From Novilysobacter antarcticus (GTDB lineage Bacteria; Pseudomonadota; Gammaproteobacteria; Xanthomonadales; Xanthomonadaceae): a DNA stretch of 64,000 nt. The notes beneath the pieces are model-generated. The model was given only the letters and a program-made list of their open reading frames with translations. It did not search any database and had not been told where the DNA came from. Made by a program: the position numbers and the translations under genes. Position 1 is the stretch's first letter. Each line of letters begins with the position of its first letter. Location of the stretch: assembly GCF_019802285.1 (NCBI RefSeq), contig NZ_JAIEUJ010000004.1, positions 186,001 to 250,000 of the forward strand, in the 5' to 3' direction. Shown here piece after piece: positions 46,853 through 54,480 of this stretch.

Positions 46853-46912
46853 ACCTAACGCCTAAGTTAAGCCGACCCACGCAGTGGGTTCGGCTTGAAT
46901 GATTGGTTAGGC
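46853..46912 (-). other. attC 6 (60 bp, short class)
   Basis: Perfect boxes ACCTAAC (46853-46859) and GTTAGGC (46906-46912), arms TTAAGCCGACCCACGC and GTGGGTTCGGCTTGAA. Cassette 6's gene reads through it. Confidence 0.92.
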
Positions 46913-47340
46913 GGCAACTCGTATGCCATGTGTACGGTGCCACCGATGACAGACTGTACATTGAAGCCAAGCCGAGCATACAACTGCCTAGCAGGGCTCT
47001 CTTGATACACGCGGAGCCGCAGTAGCCGAGTGCGGCGCTTAGCGGCAATGATCAGAGCTTGCTGTATGGCCCAACTGCCAATGCCACGACCTTGATGCTC
47101 GGGAAGAACCTGTAGGTCTCTGATGGCAAGTGCATCAGTCTCATGCGCTAGTCTGATAAGGCCGACCGCGTCTGTCCGCTCTAGGATTATCAGATTCTCA
47201 AACTCCGACCAGCTTGCGGAGTAAATGCCGCTGTCCCAGCGAATCTGGCGCGAAGCAAGATAAGCTGACATGTTGCGGCGATTGAGATCCTCGCAGAACG
47301 TGCGGTCGTCATCACCCGCCGGTCGAAGTGAGAGCTGCAT
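46867..47340 (-). CDS. Cassette 6: GNAT acetyltransferase with attC-encoded tail
   Basis: 157 residues. A GNAT fold with ALAIRDLQVLPEHQGRGIGSWAIQQAL (about 84-110), where QGRGIG is the acetyl-CoA pyrophosphate loop, and YARLGF near the end. The substrate is unknown. The last residues, NQSFKPNPLRGSA, are encoded by the attC site; the natural domain ends near HMAYELPP. Start ATG 47340. Confidence 0.88.
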   Translation of the reverse strand: MQLSLRPAGDDDRTFCEDLNRRNMSAYLASRQIRWDSGIYSASWSEFENLIILERTDAVGLIRLAHETDALAIRDLQVLPEHQGRGIGSWAIQQALIIAAKRRTRLLRLRVYQESPARQLYARLGFNVQSVIGGTVHMAYELPPNQSFKPNPLRGSA

Positions 47341-47344
47341 TGCC

Positions 47345-47461
47345 GCCTAACGCGGGAATTAAGCCGACCCGCGACGCGTGGGTCGCGTGCGGATGGAAGT
47401 CGAGCCACGAGTTAGCCTGGAAATGGGACGTCGCAGGTTCGGCTTGAATGACTCGTTAGGG
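47345..47461 (-). other. attC 5 (117 bp)
   Basis: Boxes GCCTAAC (47345-47351) and GTTAGGG (47455-47461); inner arms TTAAGCCGACCCGC and GCAGGTTCGGCTTGAA. Confidence 0.92.
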
Positions 47462-47820
47462 CTCGGCTCGGGGGACCGCAACTGCCTAAGTATCTTGGCC
47501 GACAGCATCAGATTCTTTGCCGGCACGATTAATCCCGACTCAAATGGGGTCAGGAAGATTGTCATCAGAATCATGGGAATCAGCCCAATGGTTCTAGAGC
47601 TCGGATCAATGGCACGGCAGGTTTTATGAACAAGTGCGGCGTATACGATCACTGGAGGAATAGTAATGAGGGCAAGCCCGATGGAGGTTGTAGCGACCGC
47701 CTTGGAAGTATGCGCTATTGCGGTAGCGATCATTGCCACGAACCAGATGACGTGCACCACATAGCTCTGCAGCAGACGTCGTCGCTGCCGAGCTAGAGTT
47801 GCAGTCAGCGGGTTGTCCAT
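47359..47820 (-). CDS. Cassette 5: small membrane protein reading through attC
   Basis: 153 residues. Three hydrophobic segments (about 20-38, 44-64, 78-94) are followed by about 35 residues (SFKPNLRRPISRLTRG..RRGSA) that are translation of attC 5. Without the tail the protein is about 118 residues. No family recognised. Start ATG 47820. Confidence 0.7.
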   Translation of the reverse strand: MDNPLTATLARQRRRLLQSYVVHVIWFVAMIATAIAHTSKAVATTSIGLALITIPPVIVYAALVHKTCRAIDPSSRTIGLIPMILMTIFLTPFESGLIVPAKNLMLSAKILRQLRSPEPSPNESFKPNLRRPISRLTRGSTSIRTRPTRRGSA

Positions 47821-47825
47821 ACGAG

Positions 47826-47944
47826 CCCTAACACCGGAATTAAGCCGACCCGCAGCGCGTGTGGGTCGGGTGCTGATGGAAATCGAACCACGCGTCTGCC
47901 TGGAAATGGGACTTCGCGGGTTCGGCTTGAATGATTAGTTGGGC
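47826..47944 (-). other. attC 4 (119 bp)
   Basis: Left box CCCTAAC, right box GTTGGGC (47938-47944); arms TTAAGCCGACCCGC and GCGGGTTCGGCTTGAA. Confidence 0.9.
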
Positions 47945-47945
47945 G

Positions 47946-48899
47946 TCATTCCTCTGGGTACACATCAATTAGAGACTCAAGCGAATTCGACACTACGACA
48001 CCATACCGAATATCAAGCTTGGCTTGTTGCGCCATAGAGACGGAACTCTTTTCCGCAATGATGCGCGTTGAATATGGGATTGCGGTGTAAAAGGACTGCA
48101 TGTCAAATAGGTCATTTGTCGTCAGAATCCCAGTTTTGGATTCAAGACGAGCTGCCATTTGTGCTTCTACGTTCAGGGTTGGAACATCCTCTATGAGCGC
48201 ACGGACGGCTCTTTCTCCAAGCGCTTGGATCTGCTCAAAAGGATGTCCCATAGTGTTGGCTATTCGAATGAATAGGTCCTGGTGATCGATGAAGAGCTGG
48301 GCTGAGTAGGCCCGACGGCGCATATCAACTGTCTCACCGGCTAGCCTAGCGCGCCTTTTTTCAATTTCCGCAACTGCGGATTCTGCCGAAGCTGCTAATT
48401 TCTTGTGCGCTTCTCGGCGAGTACTATCATCTTGATTCTTCATGTATCTCACGTACTGATCCGCGGGATCTATGAGCTTATTTAGGCGAATGACCCTGTG
48501 CGTCTCCGACTCTGTTGCTATAAGCGTGTCCGTAGGTTCGAAGGACTGCAAGAAGCCATGAGCAATTACCCAGTTTTCTGGTAATTCTGGTTCCGGAGTG
48601 CTGAATATCCGATGGAGTGCAGATCGAACCTCGACGTGTAGCCGACCTGATCGACTGCGGTACGCGTATCCACGACTGAGTTGGGCTTGTGTTTCTGCCA
48701 ATGCTGCCCGACTAGCTGGGTCATTTCGCTTTGAAGTTTCAAGCACATGAGATGCTGACAAAGGGAAAAGTACATGTCCTGCACCGACAGCCTTCAGAGC
48801 TTGGTTGTACGCGATAGTCGTATTGGAATCTCGTGATTTGCCGGCGCGTACACGAGCGAGGTCTATCCACTTGTTCTGATCGAGATAGACGATGTCCAT
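47946..48899 (-). CDS. Cassette 4: PIN-like domain protein, unknown function
   Basis: 317 residues. It begins MDIVYLDQNKWIDLAR, the beta-strand plus acidic residue pattern of PIN-type nucleases, with later acidic candidates in HVLETSKRND and TNDLFDMQSF and a long charged helical middle (about 155-215). A PIN fold would predict metal-dependent RNase activity, as in VapC toxins, but this is an inference from the N-terminus and overall pattern. No antitoxin-like gene shares the cassette. The start is ATG 48899; 72 further in-frame codons upstream are attC sequence. Confidence 0.7.
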   Translation of the reverse strand: MDIVYLDQNKWIDLARVRAGKSRDSNTTIAYNQALKAVGAGHVLFPLSASHVLETSKRNDPASRAALAETQAQLSRGYAYRSRSGRLHVEVRSALHRIFSTPEPELPENWVIAHGFLQSFEPTDTLIATESETHRVIRLNKLIDPADQYVRYMKNQDDSTRREAHKKLAASAESAVAEIEKRRARLAGETVDMRRRAYSAQLFIDHQDLFIRIANTMGHPFEQIQALGERAVRALIEDVPTLNVEAQMAARLESKTGILTTNDLFDMQSFYTAIPYSTRIIAEKSSVSMAQQAKLDIRYGVVVSNSLESLIDVYPEE

Positions 48900-48907
48900 T
48901 GAATGAC

Positions 48908-49014
48908 GCCTAACACCTGAGTTAAGCCGGACCGCGTAGCGGCTTGGCAGTGTGCTACACGATAGCGCATGCGCCGAGCCGCGAAGCGGTCTCGGCTTGA
49001 ACGAATAGTTAGGC
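48908..49014 (-). other. attC 3 (107 bp)
   Basis: Boxes GCCTAAC (48908-48914) and GTTAGGC (49008-49014). Arms are TTAAGCCGGACCGCG and GCGGTCTCGGCTTGAA. The central part carries additional inverted sequence. Confidence 0.9.
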
Positions 49015-49733
49015 AACATGTGCCGAGTACTGCGCGTTGAAGAACGCAACTGTGTTCTCGTACTTGACGCGAACATCCTGAGGCAAGTCAGCGAAAGAGC
49101 CGAATGTCGGTTCAAATATTTGATAGAAGCTCTCCGTAGTGAACGGAGGTTCCACTTTTAGTTGATGAGCCATCATCGCGGGCCAGTTCAGAACAACTAG
49201 ATTTTCAACCGAGTTCTTCATTGGAACAGGCCAAGATACGACCACCTCACTCGATCCTGTCGTTAGGCCAAGAGCTCGAATGTCCGAAGCGACCGAGGGA
49301 GAGAATGTGGCGCCGAGCCACTGACAAGACTCGCCAACATGATATGCCTCCACAAGAGCGGGCCCTGCAAACATTGAGCGTTCGAGGTTTACGAAGAGCG
49401 TTCCTTTAGCTATGCCGATGCGTATTGGTACACGGTTGTACAAAGAGTTGTTGAACATCTGGGCCACTACGATAGTGAGAGCCCGAAGATCAGCCTCTCT
49501 GTCGCTGCGAGTGAATAGAAAGACGGTGTCAGAAAGGTGACCGCTTTTACGCGCTCAGGAACATGAATAGGTTCGCTAAGCCCCTCAAATTCAAGGGTCA
49601 CGTTGGTAGAGGAGTCTCGTGCGTCTACTAGTGCGGAGAGCATGGACCAGGCTTCTTCTGGATCTTTGTCCATGATCGAAGACATCCCGAGTATGTCGAG
49701 ATGTGCCACATAACGACGTTGCGAAGTGGTCAT
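49009..49733 (-). pseudogene. Cassette 3: nucleotidyl-cyclase-like gene split by a frameshift
   Basis: Two adjacent frames read as one gene of about 241 codons. ATG 49733 gives MTTSQRRYVAHLDILGMSS..ERVKAVTF; after a shift near 49533-49536 the other frame continues SDTVFLFTRSDREADLRALTIVVAQMFNNSLYN (residues ~68-100) and RVPIRIGIAKG to 49009. The joined pattern (HLDILGM, then FSDTV, then PIRIGIAKG) resembles cyclase-fold sensor proteins. Loss of one T from a TTTT run (minus strand) explains it. It could be a sequencing error. The stop lies in the attC core. Confidence 0.75.
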
Positions 49734-49740
49734 TAATGTT

Positions 49741-49852
49741 GCCTAACACCTGAATTAAGCCGACTTGCGTAGTGGAGGCAAAAGCGTGGCAGGCTTTTTA
49801 TGCCACGCTTTTGATGTAACGAAGCAAGTTCGGCTTGAATGAATTATTAGGG
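49741..49852 (-). other. attC 2 (112 bp) with internal hairpin
   Basis: Left box GCCTAAC (49741-49747), right box ATTAGGG (G to A). The terminal loop region contains a perfect 12-bp stem, AAAAGCGTGGCA (49780-49791) with complement at 49801-49812. Confidence 0.85.
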
Positions 49853-50194
49853 GTGCTGCTTTTGCACGATACAACCCCAGCCGTCACACTCAAGCCCAAA
49901 AAGCTCACCGATGCAGACCATGAAGCCAGAAACCGAAAGTATGGCGTGCTGCTGTATGGGCATGTTTACAACTACGACAACTTGATGCTCACCGTCCGAC
50001 TCCTGTGTTGCCGCAACCCCGAACTGGTAGTCGTTAATGAAGTCAGCGGCAAGGTCAGCCTTTTCAGCGGACGGGCAGCGAAGCATGAACTCCACATCAC
50101 GAGGCACGGCAAAGTCATCGCCCTGCGAGTCAAGCTTGCGGAGCAGGTCTATATCCGATTCTGCATTTTGCATCAAGGAATCAAGAACCGTCAC
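49847..50194 (-). CDS. Cassette 2: RraB-like RNase E regulator
   Basis: 115 residues matching the RraB/DUF1260 fold. DSLMQNAESDIDLLRKLDSQGDDFAVPRDVEF (residues ~5-36), ADLAADFINDYQFGV, and GFMVCIGELFGLECDGWGC are typical. In E. coli RraB binds RNase E and alters mRNA decay. The start is probably the GTG at 50194, where the attC core sequence TTAGGGG sits about 7 bp upstream as Shine-Dalgarno. The TAA stop also lies in an attC core. Confidence 0.8.
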   Translation of the reverse strand: MTVLDSLMQNAESDIDLLRKLDSQGDDFAVPRDVEFMLRCPSAEKADLAADFINDYQFGVAATQESDGEHQVVVVVNMPIQQHAILSVSGFMVCIGELFGLECDGWGCIVQKQHP

Positions 50195-50200
50195 ATGCAC

Positions 50201-50317
50201 CCCTAACACCGTAGTTAAGCCGACCCCCGGCACGTAGTCCGAAGATTGGCGGAAATTGAGCAACGAACCTGCCTGAAAATGGGACTTCGGGGGTTCGGCT
50301 TGAACGACCAGTTAGAC
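50201..50317 (-). other. attC 1 (117 bp)
   Basis: Left box CCCTAAC, right box GTTAGAC (50311-50317). It is nearly identical to attC 8, 4.7 kb away. Confidence 0.9.
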
Positions 50318-50327
50318 CGCAGGTACG

Positions 50328-50753
50328 TCACAGGCGCGCCCATACCTGCCGGATGCCTATGAAGTGGACAATGCCAAAGGCCAAGCAGATAGCAGAGCTC
50401 CAGAACCAAAATGTCATGCTGTTGCCAGGGAAGTAGCGCATAAGCGGGGCAGCAGCGAATCCCCGGAGGATGTAGACACCAGTGATCGCAACAAGCGCGA
50501 TACGAAGTAACGGAAGCTTGCGTATGACGCCGGCACCGGACAGCGCGTAGATCGACCACAACAGCAGAATGGATGAAATCACTAGCGTGGCTACCGTCGG
50601 GTACCAATGGCCGGCTAGATCCAGTTGTGCCATCTGCTCACCAGCACCGAGGAATCGATACCACGGCGCGCCAAAAGCGATGCAGCCAAGGTGCAATAGC
50701 GCCGCGGATGCGCTGAGCGCAGCACCAGTTACAAGGAATGCATTCCTAGCCAT
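50328..50753 (-). CDS. Cassette 1: four-helix membrane protein
   Basis: 141 residues, four predicted TM helices (about 5-27, 51-72, 82-99, 112-134). It starts [23 protein letters not shown] and contains [17 protein letters not shown]. Similar small membrane proteins are frequent in integron cassettes, but no function is known to me. As the first cassette it should be the most strongly expressed from a Pc promoter, which I could not locate. Confidence 0.72.
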   Translation of the reverse strand: MARNAFLVTGAALSASAALLHLGCIAFGAPWYRFLGAGEQMAQLDLAGHWYPTVATLVISSILLLWSIYALSGAGVIRKLPLLRIALVAITGVYILRGFAAAPLMRYFPGNSMTFWFWSSAICLAFGIVHFIGIRQVWARL

Positions 50754-50772
50754 ACACCTACCGCCCTTTGCC

Positions 50773-50825
50773 GTCTAACACCTATTAGACACCAAAGTGG
50801 TGCCTATTCCTTGTGTCTAATCCGG
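50773..50825 (-). other. attI-like integration site
   Basis: GTCTAAC at 50773-50779 (GTTAGAC on the minus strand) is the junction of cassette 1 with the platform. The adjacent bases contain further TTAGACAC / GTGTCTAAT half-sites (50785-50792 and 50813-50821), the direct and inverted arrangement expected for integrase binding in attI. The exact right border is uncertain. Confidence 0.75.
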
Positions 50826-50887
50826 ATAGTCCGGTCCGAGTTTCCAGCCGTAGTCCTACAGAAATCAGCCACATCCCCTGAGCGAAG

Positions 50888-50913
50888 GGGCCTAATCCCT
50901 GTGTCTAATCTGG
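50888..50913 (+). repeat. Second copy of attI half-site repeat
   Basis: A 26-bp segment with CCTGTGTCTAATCTGG that repeats 50800-50825 (CCTTGTGTCTAATCCGG) with four mismatches, 88 bp apart. It lies between attI and the intI start. It may be a duplicated attI fragment or an intI operator. Confidence 0.65.
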
Positions 50914-50939
50914 GACTTCCTCCGGAAAAGGACAATGCG

Positions 50940-51941
50940 ATGGGATATTCGCACCCGAGCTCGGGCGGTGCAACGCCTGAGCCGCACGCCCCCCGGCTGC
51001 TGGACCAGGTCCGGGCGCGCATTCGTCGTCGCGGCTTGGCGATTCGTACCGAGGAGGTTTACGTCAGCTGGATTCGCCGCTTCATTTTGGCGAACGGAAA
51101 ACGTCATCCGAGCGAGATGGGCGAGCGGGAGGTGGAATGGTTTCTTACCCGGCTGGCGGTGCACGGAAAGGTGGCCGCTTCGACCCAGAACCAGGCGTTG
51201 TCCGCGCTGCTGTTTCTGTACCGCGAGGTGCTTGGGCAGGACCTGCCATGGATGGAGAATATCCGGCGCGCCAAACGACCCGAGCGGTTGCCGGTGGTCC
51301 TCACCGTTGAGGAAGTGGCGCGCTTGTTGGCCCAGATGAGCGGCGTCCACCACTTGATGGCCAGTCTGCTCTACGGCTCAGGTATCCGGCTGATGGAGTG
51401 CGTGCGCTTGCGGGTTCAGGACATCGACTTTGTGCGCCGGGAGATCCTCGTGCGGCGCGGAAAGGGCGGCAAGGACCGGAGAACCATGCTGCCCGCCAGG
51501 GCGGTCGCGGCTCTGCAGACGCATCTCGTCCAAACCAGGATGCTCCATGAGGGAGATCTGGCCGTGGGCCACGGATCGGTGTGGTTGCCGGGTGCTCTGG
51601 CACGCAAATACCCCAATGCGGCCCGCGAGTGGATCTGGCAATACGTGTTTCCGTCGCGCCTGCGCAGCGTGGACCCGCGCTCGGGGATCGTTCGACGTCA
51701 CCATGTGGACGAGAAGAACCTGCAAAGAGCGGTCAGGATTGCGGTACAGGCCGCCGGTATCGGCAAGCACGCCACATGCCACACGCTCCGGCACAGTTTC
51801 GCGACGCATCTGCTCGAGTCGGGCTCGGACATTCGCACGATTCAGGAGCTGCTGGGTCACTCGGATGTATCGACCACCATGATCTACACCCATGTCCTGA
51901 ATCGTGGCGGTTCCGGTGTGCTCAGTCCGCTGGATCGCTAG
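50940..51941 (+). CDS. intI: Integron integrase IntI
   Basis: A 333-residue tyrosine recombinase. Catalytic residues are visible: Arg150 ([13 protein letters not shown]), His281 and Arg284 ([13 protein letters not shown]), His307 (LLGHSDV) and Tyr316 (TMIYTH). The integron-specific extra segment (about 205-237, with [26 protein letters not shown]) separates it from other recombinases. The start is ATG 50940 with GGAAAAGGA just upstream. No truncation. It is divergent from the cassettes, as expected, and its stop overlaps the LysR stop (CTAG). No LexA box was recognised upstream. Confidence 0.96.
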   Translation: MGYSHPSSGGATPEPHAPRLLDQVRARIRRRGLAIRTEEVYVSWIRRFILANGKRHPSEMGEREVEWFLTRLAVHGKVAASTQNQALSALLFLYREVLGQDLPWMENIRRAKRPERLPVVLTVEEVARLLAQMSGVHHLMASLLYGSGIRLMECVRLRVQDIDFVRREILVRRGKGGKDRRTMLPARAVAALQTHLVQTRMLHEGDLAVGHGSVWLPGALARKYPNAAREWIWQYVFPSRLRSVDPRSGIVRRHHVDEKNLQRAVRIAVQAAGIGKHATCHTLRHSFATHLLESGSDIRTIQELLGHSDVSTTMIYTHVLNRGGSGVLSPLDR

Positions 51942-52840
51942 GCCGCTTGCTCGGCTGCATTTCGCAGTGCTTGCAGCAACCGGGCCTGCGGATCCGACTG
52001 CGGTTCGCCCAGCCGGGTGTAGACGACCAGAGGGCGCTCCCAGGAGAATCCCGCCACATCCAGCTGCGTCCACTGCCGCGAGCCCAGCTCGACATGCACC
52101 AGGCGGGACGGCAGGAGGGTCAGGTAGCCGCCGTCGCGGACCAGGGTTCGCACGAAGTCCAGTGATGATGATTCCAGCGACTGCACGGGCGGACTGAGGC
52201 CGGCGTCCACAAAGCGCTGGCGGAACTGGGCTTCCACCTCGCCTAGACGTCGACCCATCACCCACGGATGCTCCAGCAGATTGGCCGCGGTCAGCTCAGC
52301 GCGGCCGGCCAGGGGATGGGAGGAGCTGGCCATGATCCGGTATTCGTCGTTCACCAGCAGGTCGCGGTGCAGTCGAGGGTCGGTTTCCAGCATGGTGTCC
52401 AGGGCGACGACCACGTCCAGCTCGCGCGCCAGCAGGGCGGGCAGCAATTCGGGAAGCACGCCACCCGTGACGCGCACGCCCAGTCGGGGCCATGCCGCGC
52501 GTAACGCGAGCACTGCCGGGGCGACAACCGAGCCGGCGGCGGTGGGGCCGGTGCCGATACGGATCTCGCCCTCGGTGCCGGTCTGCAGTTCGTGCAGCCG
52601 TTGTTCGAAGGTGCGCAGGGTGGCGTCGGCGGTGCGCGCGTGGTCCAGCAGCAGTCGGCCGACGGCGGTCGGACGGGCGCCGCGCGAGCCACGCTCAAAC
52701 AGGCGCGCGCCCAATTGCTGTTCCAGCGCGGCGATGCCCTTGCTCAACGCCTGCTGGGTGCGACCGGTCATCGCGGCGGCGCGGGTAAAGCTGCCATGCT
52801 CGACGACGGCAAGGAAGTAGCGAAGCTGCCGGATATCCAT
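51938..52840 (-). CDS. LysR-type transcriptional regulator
   Basis: 300 residues. The N-terminal winged HTH is [40 protein letters not shown] (1-40), followed by the periplasmic-binding-like effector domain from about 90. Divergent from the FAD dehydrogenase gene, the standard position for a LysR activator of that cluster; the effector is probably its substrate or an intermediate. Start ATG 52840; the frame is open for 30 more codons. Its stop shares CTAG with the intI stop. Confidence 0.92.
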   Translation of the reverse strand: MDIRQLRYFLAVVEHGSFTRAAAMTGRTQQALSKGIAALEQQLGARLFERGSRGARPTAVGRLLLDHARTADATLRTFEQRLHELQTGTEGEIRIGTGPTAAGSVVAPAVLALRAAWPRLGVRVTGGVLPELLPALLARELDVVVALDTMLETDPRLHRDLLVNDEYRIMASSSHPLAGRAELTAANLLEHPWVMGRRLGEVEAQFRQRFVDAGLSPPVQSLESSSLDFVRTLVRDGGYLTLLPSRLVHVELGSRQWTQLDVAGFSWERPLVVYTRLGEPQSDPQARLLQALRNAAEQAA

Positions 52841-52859
52841 GGCGGCAGGATAGGCGATC

Positions 52860-52874
52860 ACAACGTCCGGTTGT
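52860..52874. promoter_or_regulatory. Candidate LysR operator
   Basis: ACAAC-GTCCG-GTTGT interrupted dyad, 20 bp before the lysR ATG and about 77 bp before the FAD dehydrogenase ATG. The size and position suit a LysR binding site. Confidence 0.5.
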
Positions 52875-52950
52875 TGACGTCCCGCTAACGGGTTGGCGCA
52901 GACCGCCCGCAGCGCGGATACTCGGTGCATCCCCCGTATTGAGGAATCCC

Positions 52951-54480
52951 ATGGCCAGTCTTTCTTCCGTGTCCCGCTGGGACCAGACCTACGACATCGT
53001 CATCGCCGGCGCCGGGCTGGCGGGCATGTGCGCCGCGATCGAGGCGTATGACCTCAACCCCGAGCTGCGCATCCTGATCATCGAGAAGGCGCCCGAGGCC
53101 GAGACCGGCGGCAACAGCCGCGTGGCCGGGCAGTCGTTGCTGATCTCCAAGAACGCCGAGGTGCTGGCCGAGTACCAGCGCAAGATGAGCGCGGCCAACC
53201 CGATTCCCGAGGACATGCTGGTGCCGTGGTCGGAGGCGATGGTGGCGCTGGAGCCATGGATCCAGGCCCGCGCCGAGCAAGCCGGTGCGCAATACATCCA
53301 CGGCACCGGTTTCAGCGATCGCGACGCCGTGTTGGAGTTCCCCGAGTTCGGTGCGCGCGAGGCGGTGTATTGCACCGCGACCATCCTGCCGATTCCCAGC
53401 GGCGTGTACCTCGCGTTCCGCGAGAACGTGCGCCTGCGCCCGGGCATCCAGGTCGCCTATGAGACCCCGCTCAAGGACCTGGTCCAGGATCCGGACACGC
53501 TGGAGGTCTACGGCGTGATTGCCGAGGTCAACGGCCAGCGCCAGGCGATCCGCGCCAACCGCGGCGTGGTGATGGCCGTCGGCGGTTTCGAGGCCAACAT
53601 GGACATGCAGCGCAACTACTTCGGCCTGTCCGAGGCGCATCCGCTGGGCACCCCGCACAACACCGGCGACGGCATCAAGATCCTGCAAAAGGCCGGCGCC
53701 GACCTCTGGCACCTGCGCAACCAGGGCCAGTCGGGTGGTATCTGGCCGGGCTTCCGACCGGAGGGATTCGAGAGTGCCTTCCTGCGCACCTTCTTCTGGC
53801 AGAGCTTCAGCTGGATCGAGGTCGACGCGCTCAGCGAGCGGTTCTACAACGAGACCGCAGAACTGCAGCTCACCCATTACAAGGAAAAGAAGCACGGCCA
53901 CTGGGTGGACACCCCGCACCACCGCGCCGGACCGGTGCACATGATCTTTGATGAGACCACCCGCCAGTACAACAAGCTGGTGGTGGAAGTCATGACCTGG
54001 AACCCGGTGGTCGGCGGCTACGAGTGGAGCGATGACAACAGCGCCGAGATCGCCAAGGGCTGGATCGTGCAGGCCGACACCATCGAGGAACTGGCGGCGA
54101 AGATCGGCCGCGACCCGGCCAAGCTGCGGGCCACGGTGGACCGCTACAACGCGGCCTGCGAGGCAAAGCAGGATGCCGACTTCGAGCGCAATCCCGACAC
54201 CCTGTACCCGATCGCGCAAGGACCGTTCTACGCGATCAAGGTCGATCCGGTGATCGTCTGCACCGGTGGCGGCGCGCGACGCAACATCCACTCCCAGGTG
54301 CTGGACCATGACCTCAAGCCGATCCCGCGGCTGTACGAGGCCGGCGAGCTGGGCTCGATGTTCTCCGACCTCTACCAGAACGGGTCCTACCTGACCGAGG
54401 CGATGATCTCCGGACGCGCCGCCGGCAAGGGCTTGGTCGCGCTGGACGACTGGCAGGATCCCGCGGAGGTGTCGGCATGA
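52951..54480 (+). CDS. FAD-binding dehydrogenase (fumarate reductase/tricarballylate dehydrogenase family)
   Basis: 509 residues. Rossmann motif YDIVIAGAGLAGMCAAIEA (about 14-32), EKAPEAETGGNSRVAGQ flavin-contact region, RGVVMAVGGFEAN, and the C-terminal FAD loop GGGARRNIH..RLYEAGELGSMFSDLYQNGSYLTEAM. It belongs to the FAD_binding_2 group with 3-ketosteroid dehydrogenase, TcuA and urocanate reductase. No heme or membrane anchor is present. It would oxidise a C-C bond of an acid or ketone. GAGGA precedes ATG 52951. It overlaps the next gene by 4 bp. Confidence 0.88.
   Translation: MASLSSVSRWDQTYDIVIAGAGLAGMCAAIEAYDLNPELRILIIEKAPEAETGGNSRVAGQSLLISKNAEVLAEYQRKMSAANPIPEDMLVPWSEAMVALEPWIQARAEQAGAQYIHGTGFSDRDAVLEFPEFGAREAVYCTATILPIPSGVYLAFRENVRLRPGIQVAYETPLKDLVQDPDTLEVYGVIAEVNGQRQAIRANRGVVMAVGGFEANMDMQRNYFGLSEAHPLGTPHNTGDGIKILQKAGADLWHLRNQGQSGGIWPGFRPEGFESAFLRTFFWQSFSWIEVDALSERFYNETAELQLTHYKEKKHGHWVDTPHHRAGPVHMIFDETTRQYNKLVVEVMTWNPVVGGYEWSDDNSAEIAKGWIVQADTIEELAAKIGRDPAKLRATVDRYNAACEAKQDADFERNPDTLYPIAQGPFYAIKVDPVIVCTGGGARRNIHSQVLDHDLKPIPRLYEAGELGSMFSDLYQNGSYLTEAMISGRAAGKGLVALDDWQDPAEVSA

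Larger units (their letters stand above)
41188..51941 (-). mobile_element. Sedentary chromosomal integron (intI, attI, 15 cassettes)
   Basis: An integron platform: intI on the plus strand at 50940-51941, an attI-like site next to it, and fifteen minus-strand cassettes extending leftward, each followed by an attC site. The 117-bp attC class recurs with very similar sequence (arms TTAAGCCGACCCGC and GCGGGTTCGGCTTGAA), the homogeneity expected of arrays built by the local integrase. The array is visibly AT-richer than the flanks. No transposon or plasmid genes flank it, so it is a chromosomal, not a mobile, integron. Confidence 0.93.

Noticed and set aside
41188-50317. Array of about 117-bp repeats as a CRISPR or transposon family
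   Set aside because: Repeats are separated by full genes and carry RYYYAAC/GTTRRRY boxes and hairpin arms, so they are attC sites.
50780-50940. LexA box upstream of intI
   Set aside because: No CTGT-N8-ACAG or related palindrome was found; GTAGTCCTAC is too short to support it.
52885-54309. A 474-codon minus-strand open frame opposite the FAD dehydrogenase
   Set aside because: Antisense shadow; the plus-strand gene has clear Rossmann and FAD motifs.
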